Counted from the stretch's first letter, positions 1 through 9,617 are shown. The stretch is 64,000 nt of DNA from Methylosinus sp. PW1 (GCF_000745215.1 NZ_JQNK01000010.1:64501-128500); one strand, 5' to 3'. The notes: a model not told the origin generated them from the sequence alone. A program made the numbers and translations.

Positions 1-372
1 GGCCTGCTGGGGACGCTCTTCACCGTGCCGCTGATGACAGCGATCCAGACCGCGCGCGGTCCTTGGACGGCCTTCGCTCTGGTGCTGGCGGGCTGGCTCA
101 TCGTCGGCGCCTATACGTCGATCAATGCGCTGGTGAAGGCGGAGCTGTTTCCGGCCTCGGTGCGGGTGACGGGCGTCGCCGTGCCTTATGCGATCGCGGT
201 CTCGCTGTTCGGCGGCACGGCGGAATATGTCGCGCTCTGGTTCAAGAGCGAGAGGCGCGAGAGCTGGTTTTATTATTATGTCAGCGCGGCGATCTTCTGC
301 TCGCTGATCGTCTATGCGCTGATGCCGGAAACGCGCTCCGCCTCGCGTATCGATGCGGAGCGCGCCCGCTGA
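1..372 (+). CDS. MFS transporter, MHS (KgtP-like) family, C-terminal part
   Basis: The reading frame is open from the first base, so the gene is cut by the window edge and only about 123 C-terminal residues are seen. They hold the last membrane helices. The stretch around AELFPASVRVTGVAVPYA and FGGTAEYVALWF matches the conserved region after TM10 of the metabolite:H+ symporter family, as in alpha-ketoglutarate permease KgtP. The protein ends with a short polar tail after MPETR. It is probably an organic acid or osmolyte proton symporter in the inner membrane; the substrate cannot be told from this fragment. A GC-rich palindrome follows the stop codon. Confidence 0.8.
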   Translation, partial: GLLGTLFTVPLMTAIQTARGPWTAFALVLAGWLIVGAYTSINALVKAELFPASVRVTGVAVPYAIAVSLFGGTAEYVALWFKSERRESWFYYYVSAAIFCSLIVYALMPETRSASRIDAERAR

Positions 373-377
373 GATCT

Positions 378-403
378 CCTTCTCCCCGCGAGCGGGGAGA
401 AGG
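378..403. terminator. GC-rich palindrome behind the MFS gene
   Basis: A 26-base inverted repeat with 12-base arms (CCTTCTCCCCGC and its complement, separated by GA) starts five bases after the transporter stop codon. No T-run follows. It belongs to the same dispersed repeat family as the copies at 11606 and 12049, so it may act as a 3' stabilising or terminating hairpin and is also a repeat copy. Confidence 0.55.
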
Positions 404-448
404 AAGGCGGCGGAGGCTGCGCGAAGCAATAATCCGATCGATCGCCCG

Positions 449-1375
449 TCAGGCGGCGGCGCCGCCGGCGAGCCGCGGCGCGAAGGGCGAGGCGCCCGCC
501 GGTAGGGCGAGGCCCGCCGCCTCGCGAATGGCCTGCACCGGCGTGCGCGAGAAGGATTCGACGCAGAGCGCGATCTTCGATGTCGAGGCGGCGGCGAGCA
601 GCGAGGCGAGGCCGGCGCGGTCGAGCGGCGCCTCGTCCCAATAGGCGACGGCGAGGCTCTGCGGAACGATCTCATGCGCCGCCATCAGCCGCGGCGAATG
701 GCGCACGAACTGCCCATAGAGCAGATATTCGGAGAAGGCGCGCGTGCGGCACAGCGCCAGGAACCAATCGACCCCGGTAGCGTCCTCGATCGCGCGCGTC
801 ATCGCGCGCACGGCGTCCTTGTCCCAGACGATGAGATTGCCGATGTGATCGTCGGCCGGAAAGCTGCTCGGCGGCAGGCCGAGAAGCCGGTCGCCATTGG
901 CGATCCATTTGGCGTGCAGCGGCGCATCGGCGGAGATCGCCCCGCGCGCGATATAGAGCGGCGAGCGCGCGCCGCCGGCATAGGCGCCGATATCGAAGCG
1001 GCGGATGATCACATTGTCGGAATCGACGATGCAGAAGCGCTGTTCCGGCAATTGCAGAACGGCGGCGATCTTCAGCATTTGCTGAATGTGCCACCCATGC
1101 ACAGGCCGCGAGCGGAAGGACCACCACACGCGGCGTCCGTTGCGCATCAGAAAGGGCGGCACCAGCCGCAGCCAGCGCGGCAGAAAACGCGAGCAGGGCA
1201 GGATGACCCGGCGCGGGCCGGCGAATTCCGCGAACAGCTCCATATCGTCGTCATTGACGATGACATAGTGCCGCTCATAGCCGGTGAGGCGGCGGTCGAT
1301 GCTCTCGCAGAGCAGAGCGAAGCGCTCGCGGTCGGCGCGATGCGTGGGCGTGATGAGCGCGATCGGTCGTTCCAT
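449..1375 (-). CDS. DUF6492 family protein (glycosyltransferase-like)
   Basis: About 308 residues. The N-terminus (MERPIALITPTHRADRERF) and a central VDSDNVIIRRFD segment resemble the DUF6492 family, which has a GT-A-like beginning and a DSD metal-binding-type motif, found in polysaccharide loci. The start at 1375 was chosen because a GGGGGA ribosome binding site lies six bases upstream; a longer frame would run back into the O-antigen ligase gene. It is the last gene of a minus-strand run with the ligase and GT2. A role in sugar transfer is inferred from context only. Confidence 0.6.
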   Translation of the reverse strand: MERPIALITPTHRADRERFALLCESIDRRLTGYERHYVIVNDDDMELFAEFAGPRRVILPCSRFLPRWLRLVPPFLMRNGRRVWWSFRSRPVHGWHIQQMLKIAAVLQLPEQRFCIVDSDNVIIRRFDIGAYAGGARSPLYIARGAISADAPLHAKWIANGDRLLGLPPSSFPADDHIGNLIVWDKDAVRAMTRAIEDATGVDWFLALCRTRAFSEYLLYGQFVRHSPRLMAAHEIVPQSLAVAYWDEAPLDRAGLASLLAAASTSKIALCVESFSRTPVQAIREAAGLALPAGASPFAPRLAGGAAA

Positions 1376-1469
1376 AGGCGTTCCCCCGATGACATTGGAG
1401 CAGGCCGCCGCCGTGCCAGATTGGGACAGTCGTTCGGTTTCTCGCATGAGGTCGCAAAGCCCGGGCCGG

Positions 1470-2759
1470 TCAGCCGCGAATCTTGAATTCGGCGAGAAAG
1501 CGAATGCCGAAGAGGGCGAAGAGCATGCCGATCCAGCCCGGATTGGCGCGCTCGAAGAAGAAGCTCTCGAGCGAGTTGAGATAGAGGCTGAACATCCAAA
1601 TCTGCACAAAAAGCAATGACACCGCCGGCTCGTCGCCGCGCGCGCAGACACGGCGGACGTCGCGCGCCGGCTGCACGATCAGCGCCGCGAAGGCGAGCGC
1701 CAGTCCCGGCAGGCCCATGGCCAGCACTGTGTCGAGATAGCCATTATGGGCATGGGCGGCGTTGCCGGCCCAGATCGTCGTGTCCTCGCCGCCGAAGCGC
1801 AGCGCCGCAGTGGCCCAGAATCCGCCGAGCCCATGTCCGAAGATCGGCGTCTCGGCGGCCTTGGGAATGGCGAATGTCCAAATATCGGTTCGGCCGGTGA
1901 AGGAGGCGTCCAGCGGCAGCGACGCGGCGATGGCGCCGAACTGCGGGACGAGGATGGAGCCTATGCCGAAGAAATTCAGCAGCGCCAGCGGCGAGAAGAC
2001 GATGATCGACCACAGCACGACATTGCGCGTGCGCTCGGCGAGCAGAGAGAGGAGGATCGTCGTGATGCAGATGGCCGTCGAGCTCTTGCCGCCCGAGCAC
2101 AGCACGAAGAGGAGCGAGAGCACGAAGATCGCCCAGCCCTCGACCGTGCGGCCCGCGCGCAGCACGAAAATGCCGATGAAAGTCAGCATGGAGAAGACGG
2201 CGCTGGCGACATTCTTATGGCCGAACACGCCGCGCCAATCGCCGGCGAGCTGCGGCTCGCCGATGTCGGTCGCCTGATGGATCGTGTAATGCGGCAGGAA
2301 GACCAGGCCGAAATAGGAGAGGCCGACGATGATGAGCGCCACAATGCTCAATAGCTTGGCGAGATCGTCGCGGCCGCGCGGCAATAGGAAGAGCGAGAGG
2401 CAGCAGGTTCCGACGCAGCCGAGCATCACCACGCGCTTCAACGAGTTGGAGATTTCGTGCGAGGTGACGAGCGTCACGCCGATCCAGCTGGCGAGCGCGA
2501 TATTGGTGGGCGTGGCGAGCGCGGCGAGCGCCGGCCGATCGGTCCGCCAGATATAGAAGAAGGCCGCCGCCGCCATCAGGCCGAAGGCGGCGTAGAGCTG
2601 AATGTCGCGGCCTTCCGCGAGCTCGAGCGTCTCCGGCGACGCGAGATCGGCGAAAGGCGAGAAGGTGATCCAGCCGACGAGCAGAATGGCGCAGAACAGG
2701 ATTCCGCGGCCGTCGATCTCGTCCAGTCCCCCCGCCGAGGAGGCGCTCATATCCGTCAT
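1470..2759 (-). CDS. O-antigen ligase / Wzy_C family membrane protein
   Basis: 429 residues with about ten to twelve hydrophobic helices. The large periplasmic loop region holds WRGVFGHKN, GRTDIW and HAHNGYLD, the pattern typical of the Wzy_C (WaaL/Wzy) family that polymerises or ligates undecaprenyl-linked glycans. The start overlaps the stop of the upstream GT2 gene by four bases (ATGA), indicating translational coupling. Neighbours (GT2, DUF6492, flippase) suggest an exopolysaccharide or O-antigen pathway. Ligase and polymerase cannot be separated by sequence alone. Confidence 0.8.
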   Translation of the reverse strand: MTDMSASSAGGLDEIDGRGILFCAILLVGWITFSPFADLASPETLELAEGRDIQLYAAFGLMAAAAFFYIWRTDRPALAALATPTNIALASWIGVTLVTSHEISNSLKRVVMLGCVGTCCLSLFLLPRGRDDLAKLLSIVALIIVGLSYFGLVFLPHYTIHQATDIGEPQLAGDWRGVFGHKNVASAVFSMLTFIGIFVLRAGRTVEGWAIFVLSLLFVLCSGGKSSTAICITTILLSLLAERTRNVVLWSIIVFSPLALLNFFGIGSILVPQFGAIAASLPLDASFTGRTDIWTFAIPKAAETPIFGHGLGGFWATAALRFGGEDTTIWAGNAAHAHNGYLDTVLAMGLPGLALAFAALIVQPARDVRRVCARGDEPAVSLLFVQIWMFSLYLNSLESFFFERANPGWIGMLFALFGIRFLAEFKIRG

Positions 2760-3724
2760 GAGGAATAGCGATAGGGCTGCGGCATCGCGCCGACGGAGGC
2801 CAGCAGCCGGCCGATCGCTATGCCGATGGGATGGGTGGCGGCGAGCGGATGCTTGGAGTCTCGCAGCATGCGCAGCGCGCGTTGCAGCGAGACCGGGGCG
2901 AGCGCGAAATTCTTGGCGATGAGCAGCAGGCGCTGGCGCAGGCTGCGCGCCGCGAGACGGTCGATGCTGTAATTGATCGCGCCCGTGGCGAGGCTGCGTT
3001 TCAGCACCCAGCCGAGCGCCAGCCGTCCGGGCGTCACCTGCTCATAGATCTGCGCCTCCTGACGCCAGAAGAAGGTGAAGCCGGCGCGGCGGCAGCGGGT
3101 GAAGAACTCCGTGTCGCCGCCGCCGAGAAAATTGAATCTCGTATCGAGCGCAGGCTCTGCGAGTCCGTCGAACACCTCGCGCCGCAGCAGGCAATTGCCG
3201 GTGCCATAGATGATCGGCACCGGGCCGGTCTCGCCGAAGGCCGGCCAGAACACCGGATGATCGCGGAAGGCGGACTTGGCCTCCTCCGGGAAGATGGGCG
3301 TCACCGGGCCGCCGACGATATCGGCGCCCTCGCGCGCGCTGGCGACCATCTCGTCGAGCCATTGCGGCTCGGCGCGCTCGTCGTCGTCGATCATCAGGAA
3401 ATATTTCGCCGCGGGAAACCGCTCCCGCGCGAGGCGAAAGGCCGCGTTGATCGCATGGACATTGCCTTGGCGCGGCTCCACCGCGGCGACGCCGGAGAGG
3501 CGCCCGTCGCGAAAGAAGGATTGCGCTACATCGAGGCCGACCGGCGCGGCCGCGTCATTGTCCACGACGACGACGGCGAAGGCGACCTGCGTCGCCTGCG
3601 CCTCGATCGACTCCAGCGTCGTCCGAAGCATTTCGGGACGGCGGAAGGTCGGAATGCAGACGACCGCCTCGAAGCGAGCGGCGTCGGCGATGGGGTCGAG
3701 GGGTAGTCGAGTGCTTTGTGTCAT
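2756..3724 (-). CDS. Glycosyltransferase family 2
   Basis: 322 residues. The GT-A fold is shown by VVCIPTFRRPEMLRTTLESI near residue 22, the VVVVDNDA strand, and the FLMIDDDERAEPQWL segment carrying the DxD-type metal site. A further acidic motif, GGGDTEFFTRCRRAGF, follows near residue 200. No catalytic-domain transmembrane segment is obvious. Likely transfers a sugar from a nucleotide donor onto a lipid-linked glycan on the cytoplasmic face. It overlaps the hydrolase gene upstream and the ligase gene downstream by four bases each, so the three are probably one operon. Confidence 0.85.
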   Translation of the reverse strand: MTQSTRLPLDPIADAARFEAVVCIPTFRRPEMLRTTLESIEAQATQVAFAVVVVDNDAAAPVGLDVAQSFFRDGRLSGVAAVEPRQGNVHAINAAFRLARERFPAAKYFLMIDDDERAEPQWLDEMVASAREGADIVGGPVTPIFPEEAKSAFRDHPVFWPAFGETGPVPIIYGTGNCLLRREVFDGLAEPALDTRFNFLGGGDTEFFTRCRRAGFTFFWRQEAQIYEQVTPGRLALGWVLKRSLATGAINYSIDRLAARSLRQRLLLIAKNFALAPVSLQRALRMLRDSKHPLAATHPIGIAIGRLLASVGAMPQPYRYSS

Positions 3725-5520
3725 TCCAGATTCGTCATCAGGGTGAAGGCGCCGAGCGTCGCCGTGGTCGGAGCGCTCGCCATTGCTCTGTGATTGTCGC
3801 GGCCGGGATCCGCGTCGCGGTCGGCCGCCTGGAGAAAAAAACGCATCTTCTCCAGCAGCGCCTCTCGCGAGAGCGCGGAAGAGAGCGCGTGATCGGCGCC
3901 GTCGATGACGTCGATCTCGACATTGGGGAGGTGTCTCAGGAAACGCGCGTCTGGCCCGAAGCAGACGTCCATCGCCTCTCTGCCGACGTCATGGTCGCCA
4001 TGCAACATGAGGATGCGAACGCCGCGCGCCGCCAGCTTCGAGAAACTGGCCCGCGCCTCGCGCGCTTTGCCATGCGCGAGGCCGAGGCGTTGCGCGAGCG
4101 CCCCGGCGAAGGCCGAAGCCTTGCGGCGGAGCAGGGCGGAAGCGATATCGACGAGCTTGCCGAGAGAGACTTCGCCATTGACGACGCGCGCCCAGGCGCG
4201 GGCGCTCATCGCCTTGGCGACATAAGTGTGGGTTGCCGCAAAGCCCATTTCGAGCAGCTTCTCGCGCTCTTCGCCCTCGACCTTGCCGAAGACCTGGAGA
4301 TTGGCGAGCGCGAGGGTCTTCACGCGCGTATCGGCGAGGGCGGCGTAGAGCGCGAGCGCCGCGCCGCTGCATACGCCATAGAGCGTCACATTCTCGAGGC
4401 CGCGCATTTCGAGAAAGTCCAGCGCGGCCGAGACATCCTCCGCGCGCGCCGCGTCATAGAGAGCGGAGCGCGGTCCGTTTTCGACGACGGCGGAATCGCC
4501 TATGCCGAGCGTGTCCATGCGCAGCGAGGCGAAGCCGAGGCGCGTCAGAGCGCGGGCGAAATCGACAGTGGAGCGGCCGCAGCCGATATGGTGATTGGCG
4601 CCGGTGTCGAGCATCAGCACGGTCATCTTGGGCTTGCCGCGTGGCAGGCACAGCACACCGGCGAGCTGCCGACGCTCGCCGAACACGACGCCGCGCTCGA
4701 TGAAATGCTCTGTGGCGAGCGCGCCTTGCGGCGGCCGCGAGGTCAGCGCCGCGCCCGCGCCCTCGCTGGCGAAGGCGACGACGGCGTCGAGATCGTCGAG
4801 CGGCGGCGGCGCCGGCATGGGCGCGGGCGTCAACGCGCGATAGTCGAGAAGCGCGCGCGTCTCGACGGCGGCGCCGAGCGATTGGAGCCGCTGCAGATAG
4901 TCCGGCGCCGGCTTCGCCGCTGGATCGTGCAGCACTAGCACGCGCTGGGCCGGCGCGGCTTCGAGCCGCGTCAGATCGATGCGCTTCACCGCCGCCGCCA
5001 TGGGCTGGTTGATCGTGAATCCTTCGAGGTGAATATCGTCGCCGCTCGTCGCCGCGGCGATGCTCGCCTCCGGCGTCGCGCCGCTCGCCGCCAGAACGCG
5101 CGCCATCATCTTGAGCTCGCGCAGATAGGAGGAGCCCTTGACCACCGGCGCGATCTGCACGAGGCGCTCGACGCCGCCGACCTCGGCCGCGAGCGTGGCG
5201 CCGAGACGCAGGCCGACCAGCGCCACCTCGCGCACGCCGATCACCTCGCGCATCCAGCGCACGGCCGTGCGAATCTGCTCGCGCCAGGCGTCGACGATCG
5301 CCGGATCGGCCGGATCGCCGAGGGAATCGCCCTCGCCCGGATAATCGAAGCGCAGAGTGGGGAGGCCCGCCGCCGCCAGACGATCGGCGAGCACACGCCA
5401 GGACTGATGCGCGCAGAGACCTTCATAGCCGATGGAGGCGCACATGACGACGCCACGGTCGCCGTCCGCGTGATGCAGCCAGCCGAAGCTCTCGCCGATC
5501 GTCACCGGAGTGGAATTCAT
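3721..5520 (-). CDS. Tandem alpha/beta-hydrolase protein
   Basis: About 599 residues made of two successive alpha/beta-hydrolase domains. The first (residues ~1-210) has the fold but its nucleophile elbow reads GLRLGA, with leucine where serine is expected. The second (residues ~265-560) has GVCSGA at about residue 381 with an intact serine, MLHGDHDVG and a late GADHALS histidine, so it looks catalytically complete. Similar hydrolases occur with exosortase and EPS loci, and the coupling to GT2 and the ligase supports an exopolysaccharide link. An in-frame ATG 33 bases upstream is an alternative start. The substrate is unknown. Confidence 0.7.
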   Translation of the reverse strand: MNSTPVTIGESFGWLHHADGDRGVVMCASIGYEGLCAHQSWRVLADRLAAAGLPTLRFDYPGEGDSLGDPADPAIVDAWREQIRTAVRWMREVIGVREVALVGLRLGATLAAEVGGVERLVQIAPVVKGSSYLRELKMMARVLAASGATPEASIAAATSGDDIHLEGFTINQPMAAAVKRIDLTRLEAAPAQRVLVLHDPAAKPAPDYLQRLQSLGAAVETRALLDYRALTPAPMPAPPPLDDLDAVVAFASEGAGAALTSRPPQGALATEHFIERGVVFGERRQLAGVLCLPRGKPKMTVLMLDTGANHHIGCGRSTVDFARALTRLGFASLRMDTLGIGDSAVVENGPRSALYDAARAEDVSAALDFLEMRGLENVTLYGVCSGAALALYAALADTRVKTLALANLQVFGKVEGEEREKLLEMGFAATHTYVAKAMSARAWARVVNGEVSLGKLVDIASALLRRKASAFAGALAQRLGLAHGKAREARASFSKLAARGVRILMLHGDHDVGREAMDVCFGPDARFLRHLPNVEIDVIDGADHALSSALSREALLEKMRFFLQAADRDADPGRDNHRAMASAPTTATLGAFTLMTNLE

Positions 5521-5789
5521 ATCCTCGACTCGCTCACGCTCACGCATAATCACACCATGCTCGGTTTAAGGCTTTGTTCCGGAAGCCGCGATCTCTTCTT
5601 ACGTTCAGGCTTTCGATTCGGTTCAAATCGGCGCAAAAAACGCCAGCCCGCGGTAAAGAAGAAGAAACCATGCCAGCGCGCATCCCGTCGCCCGCTGGCA
5701 TGAATCTTCGAGATTTTCGCGCGTCGGCCGAATGTGCGTCCCAGAATGGCGCAGCGGCTCCCCGCTAAAGGACAAGGACAGCAGCGCCC

Positions 5790-7235
5790 ATGCTCGCCAG
5801 GCAGACCGTCGTCTATTTCGCGGCCAATGTGTTCTCCGCAATCTTCGGCCTGCTCAACACCATCGTGTTCACGCGCGTCTTCGCCGTCGCGGCCTATGGC
5901 GATTATCTGCTGGGCTTCGCCTTCGCCACGCTTCTCGCCACTCTGCTCTCCAGCGCGCTGAAGCTCGCCATATTGCGCGAGCAGGCGAAGGGCGACGGCG
6001 CCGATATTCGCGGCGCGATCCTCGCCGCAATGGCGCTGCTCGCGCCGGCCGCTCCCTTGTTCTTTTTCGTGGCGCGGATGACGGGCCTCGCCGCGCCCGT
6101 CTCGGCGGCCGCCGTCATGCTGGCCTTCGCCGTCACTCTCTATGAGACGAGCCAGGAATCTCTGCGCGCGGCGCAGAAGGCGGTCGATTATCTGCGCGGC
6201 ACGGTCTATCGCGCGCTGCTCGTTTCGGCGCTCGGCGTCGCAGTCGCTTTCGCGAGCGCCAGCGGAGCGGCGCTGCTGGTCTCTTCTTCCATTGCGCTGG
6301 TCGCGGCGACGGCGCTGTTCTGGCGCGCCTCCTGGGGCGACGCCCGGCCGCGGCTCGATCGCGCGCGCCTCGTCGAGATCGGCAAGGCCGGCCTGCCTTT
6401 CACCTTCTCGATGTCGCTGATGGCGCTGGCGAGCGTCGCCGATCGCTTTCTGCTCGCCGAGCTCTCCAGCGTCGCCGACGCCGGCCGCTATGGCGCGAGC
6501 GTCGATCTCGTGCGGCAGGCGCTCATCATTCCGGCGATCAGCGTCTCCACCGCCTTCGTCCCCATGGCGGTGCGGCTGCTGGCCGAGCGCGGCGAGGCGG
6601 AGGCGCGCCGCCATCTCGAGAAATCGATGGAGCTGCTGCTCGCCGTGGCGCTGCCGGCCTGCGTCGGTTTCGCGCTGGTCTCGCCGCAGATCGCCGATCT
6701 CGTGCTCGGGCCGGAGTTTCGCGAGACCGGGAGCTGGGCCATGCCCATTCTGGCGATGGCGGTGGTGTTCCAGATTCTGACGCAGCAATATCTGCACACG
6801 AGCTTTCTGCTCTCCAACCGCAACAGCTTCTATCTGATCAATACAGGCTCGATCCTCGCCTTCAATCTCATCGTCTCGGCGCTGCTGATCTATCGCTTCG
6901 GCCTCGCCGGCGCGGTGTGGGGACGTCTCGCGGCCGAAATGTTCGGCTGCGCGCAGGCCTATGCGCTGAGCCGCGCCGCTTTCGCCATGCCGCTGCCATT
7001 CGGCCGGCTCGCGCTCGTCGGCGCGGCGACGGCGGCGATGGCGCTCGCGGTCCACATGCTTTCGGAGAAGGTCGTGGCGCTGCCGCCGGCGCTCGCGCTC
7101 ATCCTATTGGTCGGCGCCGGCGTCGCCGCCTATGCTCCCATCGCTCTCGCCTTCGATCTCGCGGAAGCGCGCGCGCTCATCGGCGGCGTGGCGCGGCGCC
7201 TCGGCGCGCGCGCCTGTCAGAGCCCCGTCGCCTAA
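5790..7235 (+). CDS. Polysaccharide flippase (Wzx/MATE-like)
   Basis: 481 residues with about 12 to 14 hydrophobic helices. It starts MLARQTVVYFAANVFSAIFG and contains a typical oligosaccharide-flippase region around GLPFTFSMSLMALASVADRFLLAEL. It probably moves undecaprenyl-linked saccharides across the inner membrane, serving the divergently transcribed ligase and transferase genes. Its stop codon overlaps the stop of the convergent TonB receptor gene. Confidence 0.8.
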   Translation: MLARQTVVYFAANVFSAIFGLLNTIVFTRVFAVAAYGDYLLGFAFATLLATLLSSALKLAILREQAKGDGADIRGAILAAMALLAPAAPLFFFVARMTGLAAPVSAAAVMLAFAVTLYETSQESLRAAQKAVDYLRGTVYRALLVSALGVAVAFASASGAALLVSSSIALVAATALFWRASWGDARPRLDRARLVEIGKAGLPFTFSMSLMALASVADRFLLAELSSVADAGRYGASVDLVRQALIIPAISVSTAFVPMAVRLLAERGEAEARRHLEKSMELLLAVALPACVGFALVSPQIADLVLGPEFRETGSWAMPILAMAVVFQILTQQYLHTSFLLSNRNSFYLINTGSILAFNLIVSALLIYRFGLAGAVWGRLAAEMFGCAQAYALSRAAFAMPLPFGRLALVGAATAAMALAVHMLSEKVVALPPALALILLVGAGVAAYAPIALAFDLAEARALIGGVARRLGARACQSPVA

Positions 7236-9415
7236 AAGACGAAATTTGCGAACAGCCGCACATTGGCGCCGGGCATCGGAACCTCGTCCTTCTTATAGGA
7301 GACGCTGTTGCGTATGTCGGCGTTCAGCAGATTGTCGCCGACGATTCCGACGCTCACTTCCCGCGCCGGGAACTCCCCCTTGGGCAGCGTGACCCTATAG
7401 CTGATCTCGGCTTTCAGCAGATTATAGCCCTTGGTCGGCGTCTCGGCGATTTGCGCGATATTGTTCTGCGCGAAGGCGTGCAGATAGCTGACGCGCGCCA
7501 GCCAATTGGAATCGCGCCAGAAAACGCCGCCGCCCGCGCGCACGGGCGGAATGCGCGGCACATTGGCCCCATCCGAGAATGTCGCGCGCACCACGTCGAA
7601 CTTGTTCTCGACGCCGAGAATTCCGCCCGCGAGCGGCAGCGCGTCCCATTGGCTCTGGAATTCGCCGCCGCGGAAATTCGCGTCGCGTTGCGAATAGAGC
7701 GCCTGATGGAGCGGGCCGCCGGCGCCGGCCGGCGAGCAGCTGTCGAAATCATCCGCGCAAGTCTCGCCGGAGAGGCGGCGATAGATGAATCCGTCGAAAT
7801 GCGTGTAGAAAAACGTCGCCTCGAAGCGGAATGGCCCTTTGGCGCGGCGCAGGCCGACCTCCACCGTGTTCGCCGCTTCTATTCCGAGCAGCGGATTGCC
7901 GATGTCGAAAGTTCCCGTCGCGTCATGGACGCCATGCGAGAACAATTCCGGCCCACGCGGCGCGCGCTCGACATGCTGCGCGGTCAGGCTCCCGACCGTG
8001 TCGAAAGGCAGATCCTGCAACAGGCCGACGGCGATGCTCTTGGGCGTGAAATGGCGATCGTATTTGAAGGAGGTCGTCGGATCGAGGAAGAGATCGGGCG
8101 TCTGGCCCGTCGTCTCGACGCTCTCGATGCGGCCGGCGACCTGCAGGCGCAGCGCTTGGGTGAGCTGGAATTCGTTGAAGAGATAGAAGGCGATGCTGTG
8201 CGAGTCGGTAGGATCGAACAGATTGCCGCCGGCGCCGGGCGCGGTGAGCCGCTGATGCGCGCCCTGCACGCCGAATGCGGTGGTGAGCTTCGCGAAGCGC
8301 AGATCGAAAGGCGCGAGCTGCGCCTCGATCCGCGCCTCCTGCTCCTGATTGGTGAAGGTCTGCTGTATGCCCTCGGCGCCGCCCTCGAGACCGACCTCAT
8401 TATGCTTGTAATCGCTCGCGCCGGCCCACAGGCGAATGGCCTCGATGAAGGAGGCGGGCGGGCGATATTCGCCTTTCACCGCCACTTTCGTCTGCCGCAA
8501 CTGGATGCGCGTGCGGCTCTCCGTCGAATCCATGCCGGGGATGCGATAGACGCTCTCGAATTGCGTGACCGAGGCTCCGAAAAAGCCCCGATCGAAGATG
8601 TAGGAGCCGCCCGCCGACCAGCCGCCGGAGCGCATGAAGGAATTGGGCTGGCGTCCGAAGACCAGCGGCGCCGGATCGGTCGGCGCGAGATAAGGATAGG
8701 AGGGAATTGCGTAATTGCTCGTGCGGCGGCCGTGGGCGTCGGCGTGCAGCGCGAAATTGCCCTGGCCGACGTCGACCAGCGCCGCCTGCTCCAGCCCGGC
8801 GTCGACCGTCGAGACCGCGCTGCGCGTCTCCAGCCGCGTGCATGGGCCGGGGAGAGTCTCGTCGCCGCGGCAGGGCAGGGCCTCGGGAATGCGGTTGTTG
8901 GTGGCGTTGACGACGCCGCCGATCGCCTGCGAGCCCCAGCGCAAGGTGGCCGGGCCGCGCACCACCTCGACGCGATCGGCGCCGAGAGGATCGAGCGGCA
9001 CGCCATGATCCTCGCCGAGCTCGGAGACGCCGCTGGAGCCGAGGCCGTTCTCCTGAATGCGGACGCGATGCGCGTCGAGGCCGCGGACGATCGGCCGGCT
9101 GGCGGCGCCGGGCGCGAAGCTGGAGCCGGTGATTCCAGGCTTGTCGAAGAGGAGATCGCCGAGCGTCGCGCCGCCGGAGCGGCGAATCTCGTCCGAATCG
9201 ACGACCGTCACAGTGGCGAATTGATCCGCGACTATAGGCAGAGCGCCGCGCGTCTCCGGCGCGGCGGGCTGCGCCGTCGCCGGCGCGCGTCGAATCGGGC
9301 TCGACGCGGCGATGTCGATCTCGGGAAGCGCCTCCTGCGCGCCCGCCGGGCTGGAGCCGAGCGCCGCCAGGAGAATTCCGCCCGATAGAGTGAGGCGGAT
9401 AGAAGTATTTTCCAT
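7232..9415 (-). CDS. TonB-dependent outer-membrane receptor, ZnuD-like
   Basis: About 727 residues. A signal peptide ends near AGAQ, a plug domain follows (VTVVDSDEIRRSG, GDLLFDKPGITG, DRVEVVRGPATLRWG) and a long beta-barrel ends in a terminal aromatic residue (ANFVF). The ERAPRGPELFSHGVHDATGTF segment and the internal cysteine pair in a loop (CADDFDSC) resemble zinc-uptake receptors of the ZnuD type. The start at 9415 follows GGGGACGAG; an ATG at 9436 would place that site inside the gene. A Zur-like palindrome lies 21 bases upstream, which supports metal regulation. Substrate zinc is inferred. Confidence 0.8.
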   Translation of the reverse strand: MENTSIRLTLSGGILLAALGSSPAGAQEALPEIDIAASSPIRRAPATAQPAAPETRGALPIVADQFATVTVVDSDEIRRSGGATLGDLLFDKPGITGSSFAPGAASRPIVRGLDAHRVRIQENGLGSSGVSELGEDHGVPLDPLGADRVEVVRGPATLRWGSQAIGGVVNATNNRIPEALPCRGDETLPGPCTRLETRSAVSTVDAGLEQAALVDVGQGNFALHADAHGRRTSNYAIPSYPYLAPTDPAPLVFGRQPNSFMRSGGWSAGGSYIFDRGFFGASVTQFESVYRIPGMDSTESRTRIQLRQTKVAVKGEYRPPASFIEAIRLWAGASDYKHNEVGLEGGAEGIQQTFTNQEQEARIEAQLAPFDLRFAKLTTAFGVQGAHQRLTAPGAGGNLFDPTDSHSIAFYLFNEFQLTQALRLQVAGRIESVETTGQTPDLFLDPTTSFKYDRHFTPKSIAVGLLQDLPFDTVGSLTAQHVERAPRGPELFSHGVHDATGTFDIGNPLLGIEAANTVEVGLRRAKGPFRFEATFFYTHFDGFIYRRLSGETCADDFDSCSPAGAGGPLHQALYSQRDANFRGGEFQSQWDALPLAGGILGVENKFDVVRATFSDGANVPRIPPVRAGGGVFWRDSNWLARVSYLHAFAQNNIAQIAETPTKGYNLLKAEISYRVTLPKGEFPAREVSVGIVGDNLLNADIRNSVSYKKDEVPMPGANVRLFANFVF

Positions 9416-9435
9416 GAATCTCGTCCCCGAGAGCA

Positions 9436-9451
9436 TATGTTATAACATAAC
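9436..9451. promoter_or_regulatory. Zur-like operator
   Basis: TATGTTATAACATAAC contains a perfect 12-base palindrome (ATGTTATAACAT, 9437-9448) and also reads as GTTAT-N3-ATAAC. It is AT-rich in a GC-rich background and resembles Fur-family Zur boxes. It sits just upstream of the ZnuD-like receptor start and in the region shared with rpmJ. The identity of the regulator is inferred from this similarity and the gene context. Confidence 0.6.
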
Positions 9452-9579
9452 GTCGATAATGCGCCGGGGGCTCGGCCATTGTCAATCCGCTGCGCCGCCG
9501 CGCGCGACGAATGGGCGTGGAGGGCTTGATCGCGGAGCCGAAATCGGGCATAGGCTGCGCCCACGAGGTGCTGGGCGGT

Positions 9580-9612
9580 GATCCCGGCTACATGTAATTT
9601 TGTCCGGGGATC
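9580..9612 (+). promoter_or_regulatory. Hairpin covering the rpmJ ribosome binding site
   Basis: GATCCCGG at 9580-9587 can pair with CCGGGGATC at 9604-9612 (one bulged G). The second arm includes the GGGGA Shine-Dalgarno sequence of rpmJ, whose ATG is at 9618. This could limit translation initiation of L36. Confidence 0.4.
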
Positions 9613-9617
9613 GACCG

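Noticed and set aside
5550..7055. Long minus-strand reading frame (501 codons) opposite the flippase gene
   Set aside because: It is a shadow in GC-rich DNA: Arg/Asp/Glu/His-rich low-complexity protein with no recognisable domain, opposite a clear membrane protein.
6917..9388. Plus-strand frame of 823 codons opposite the TonB receptor
   Set aside because: Antisense shadow of the receptor; composition is Arg/Ala-rich and no motif is seen.
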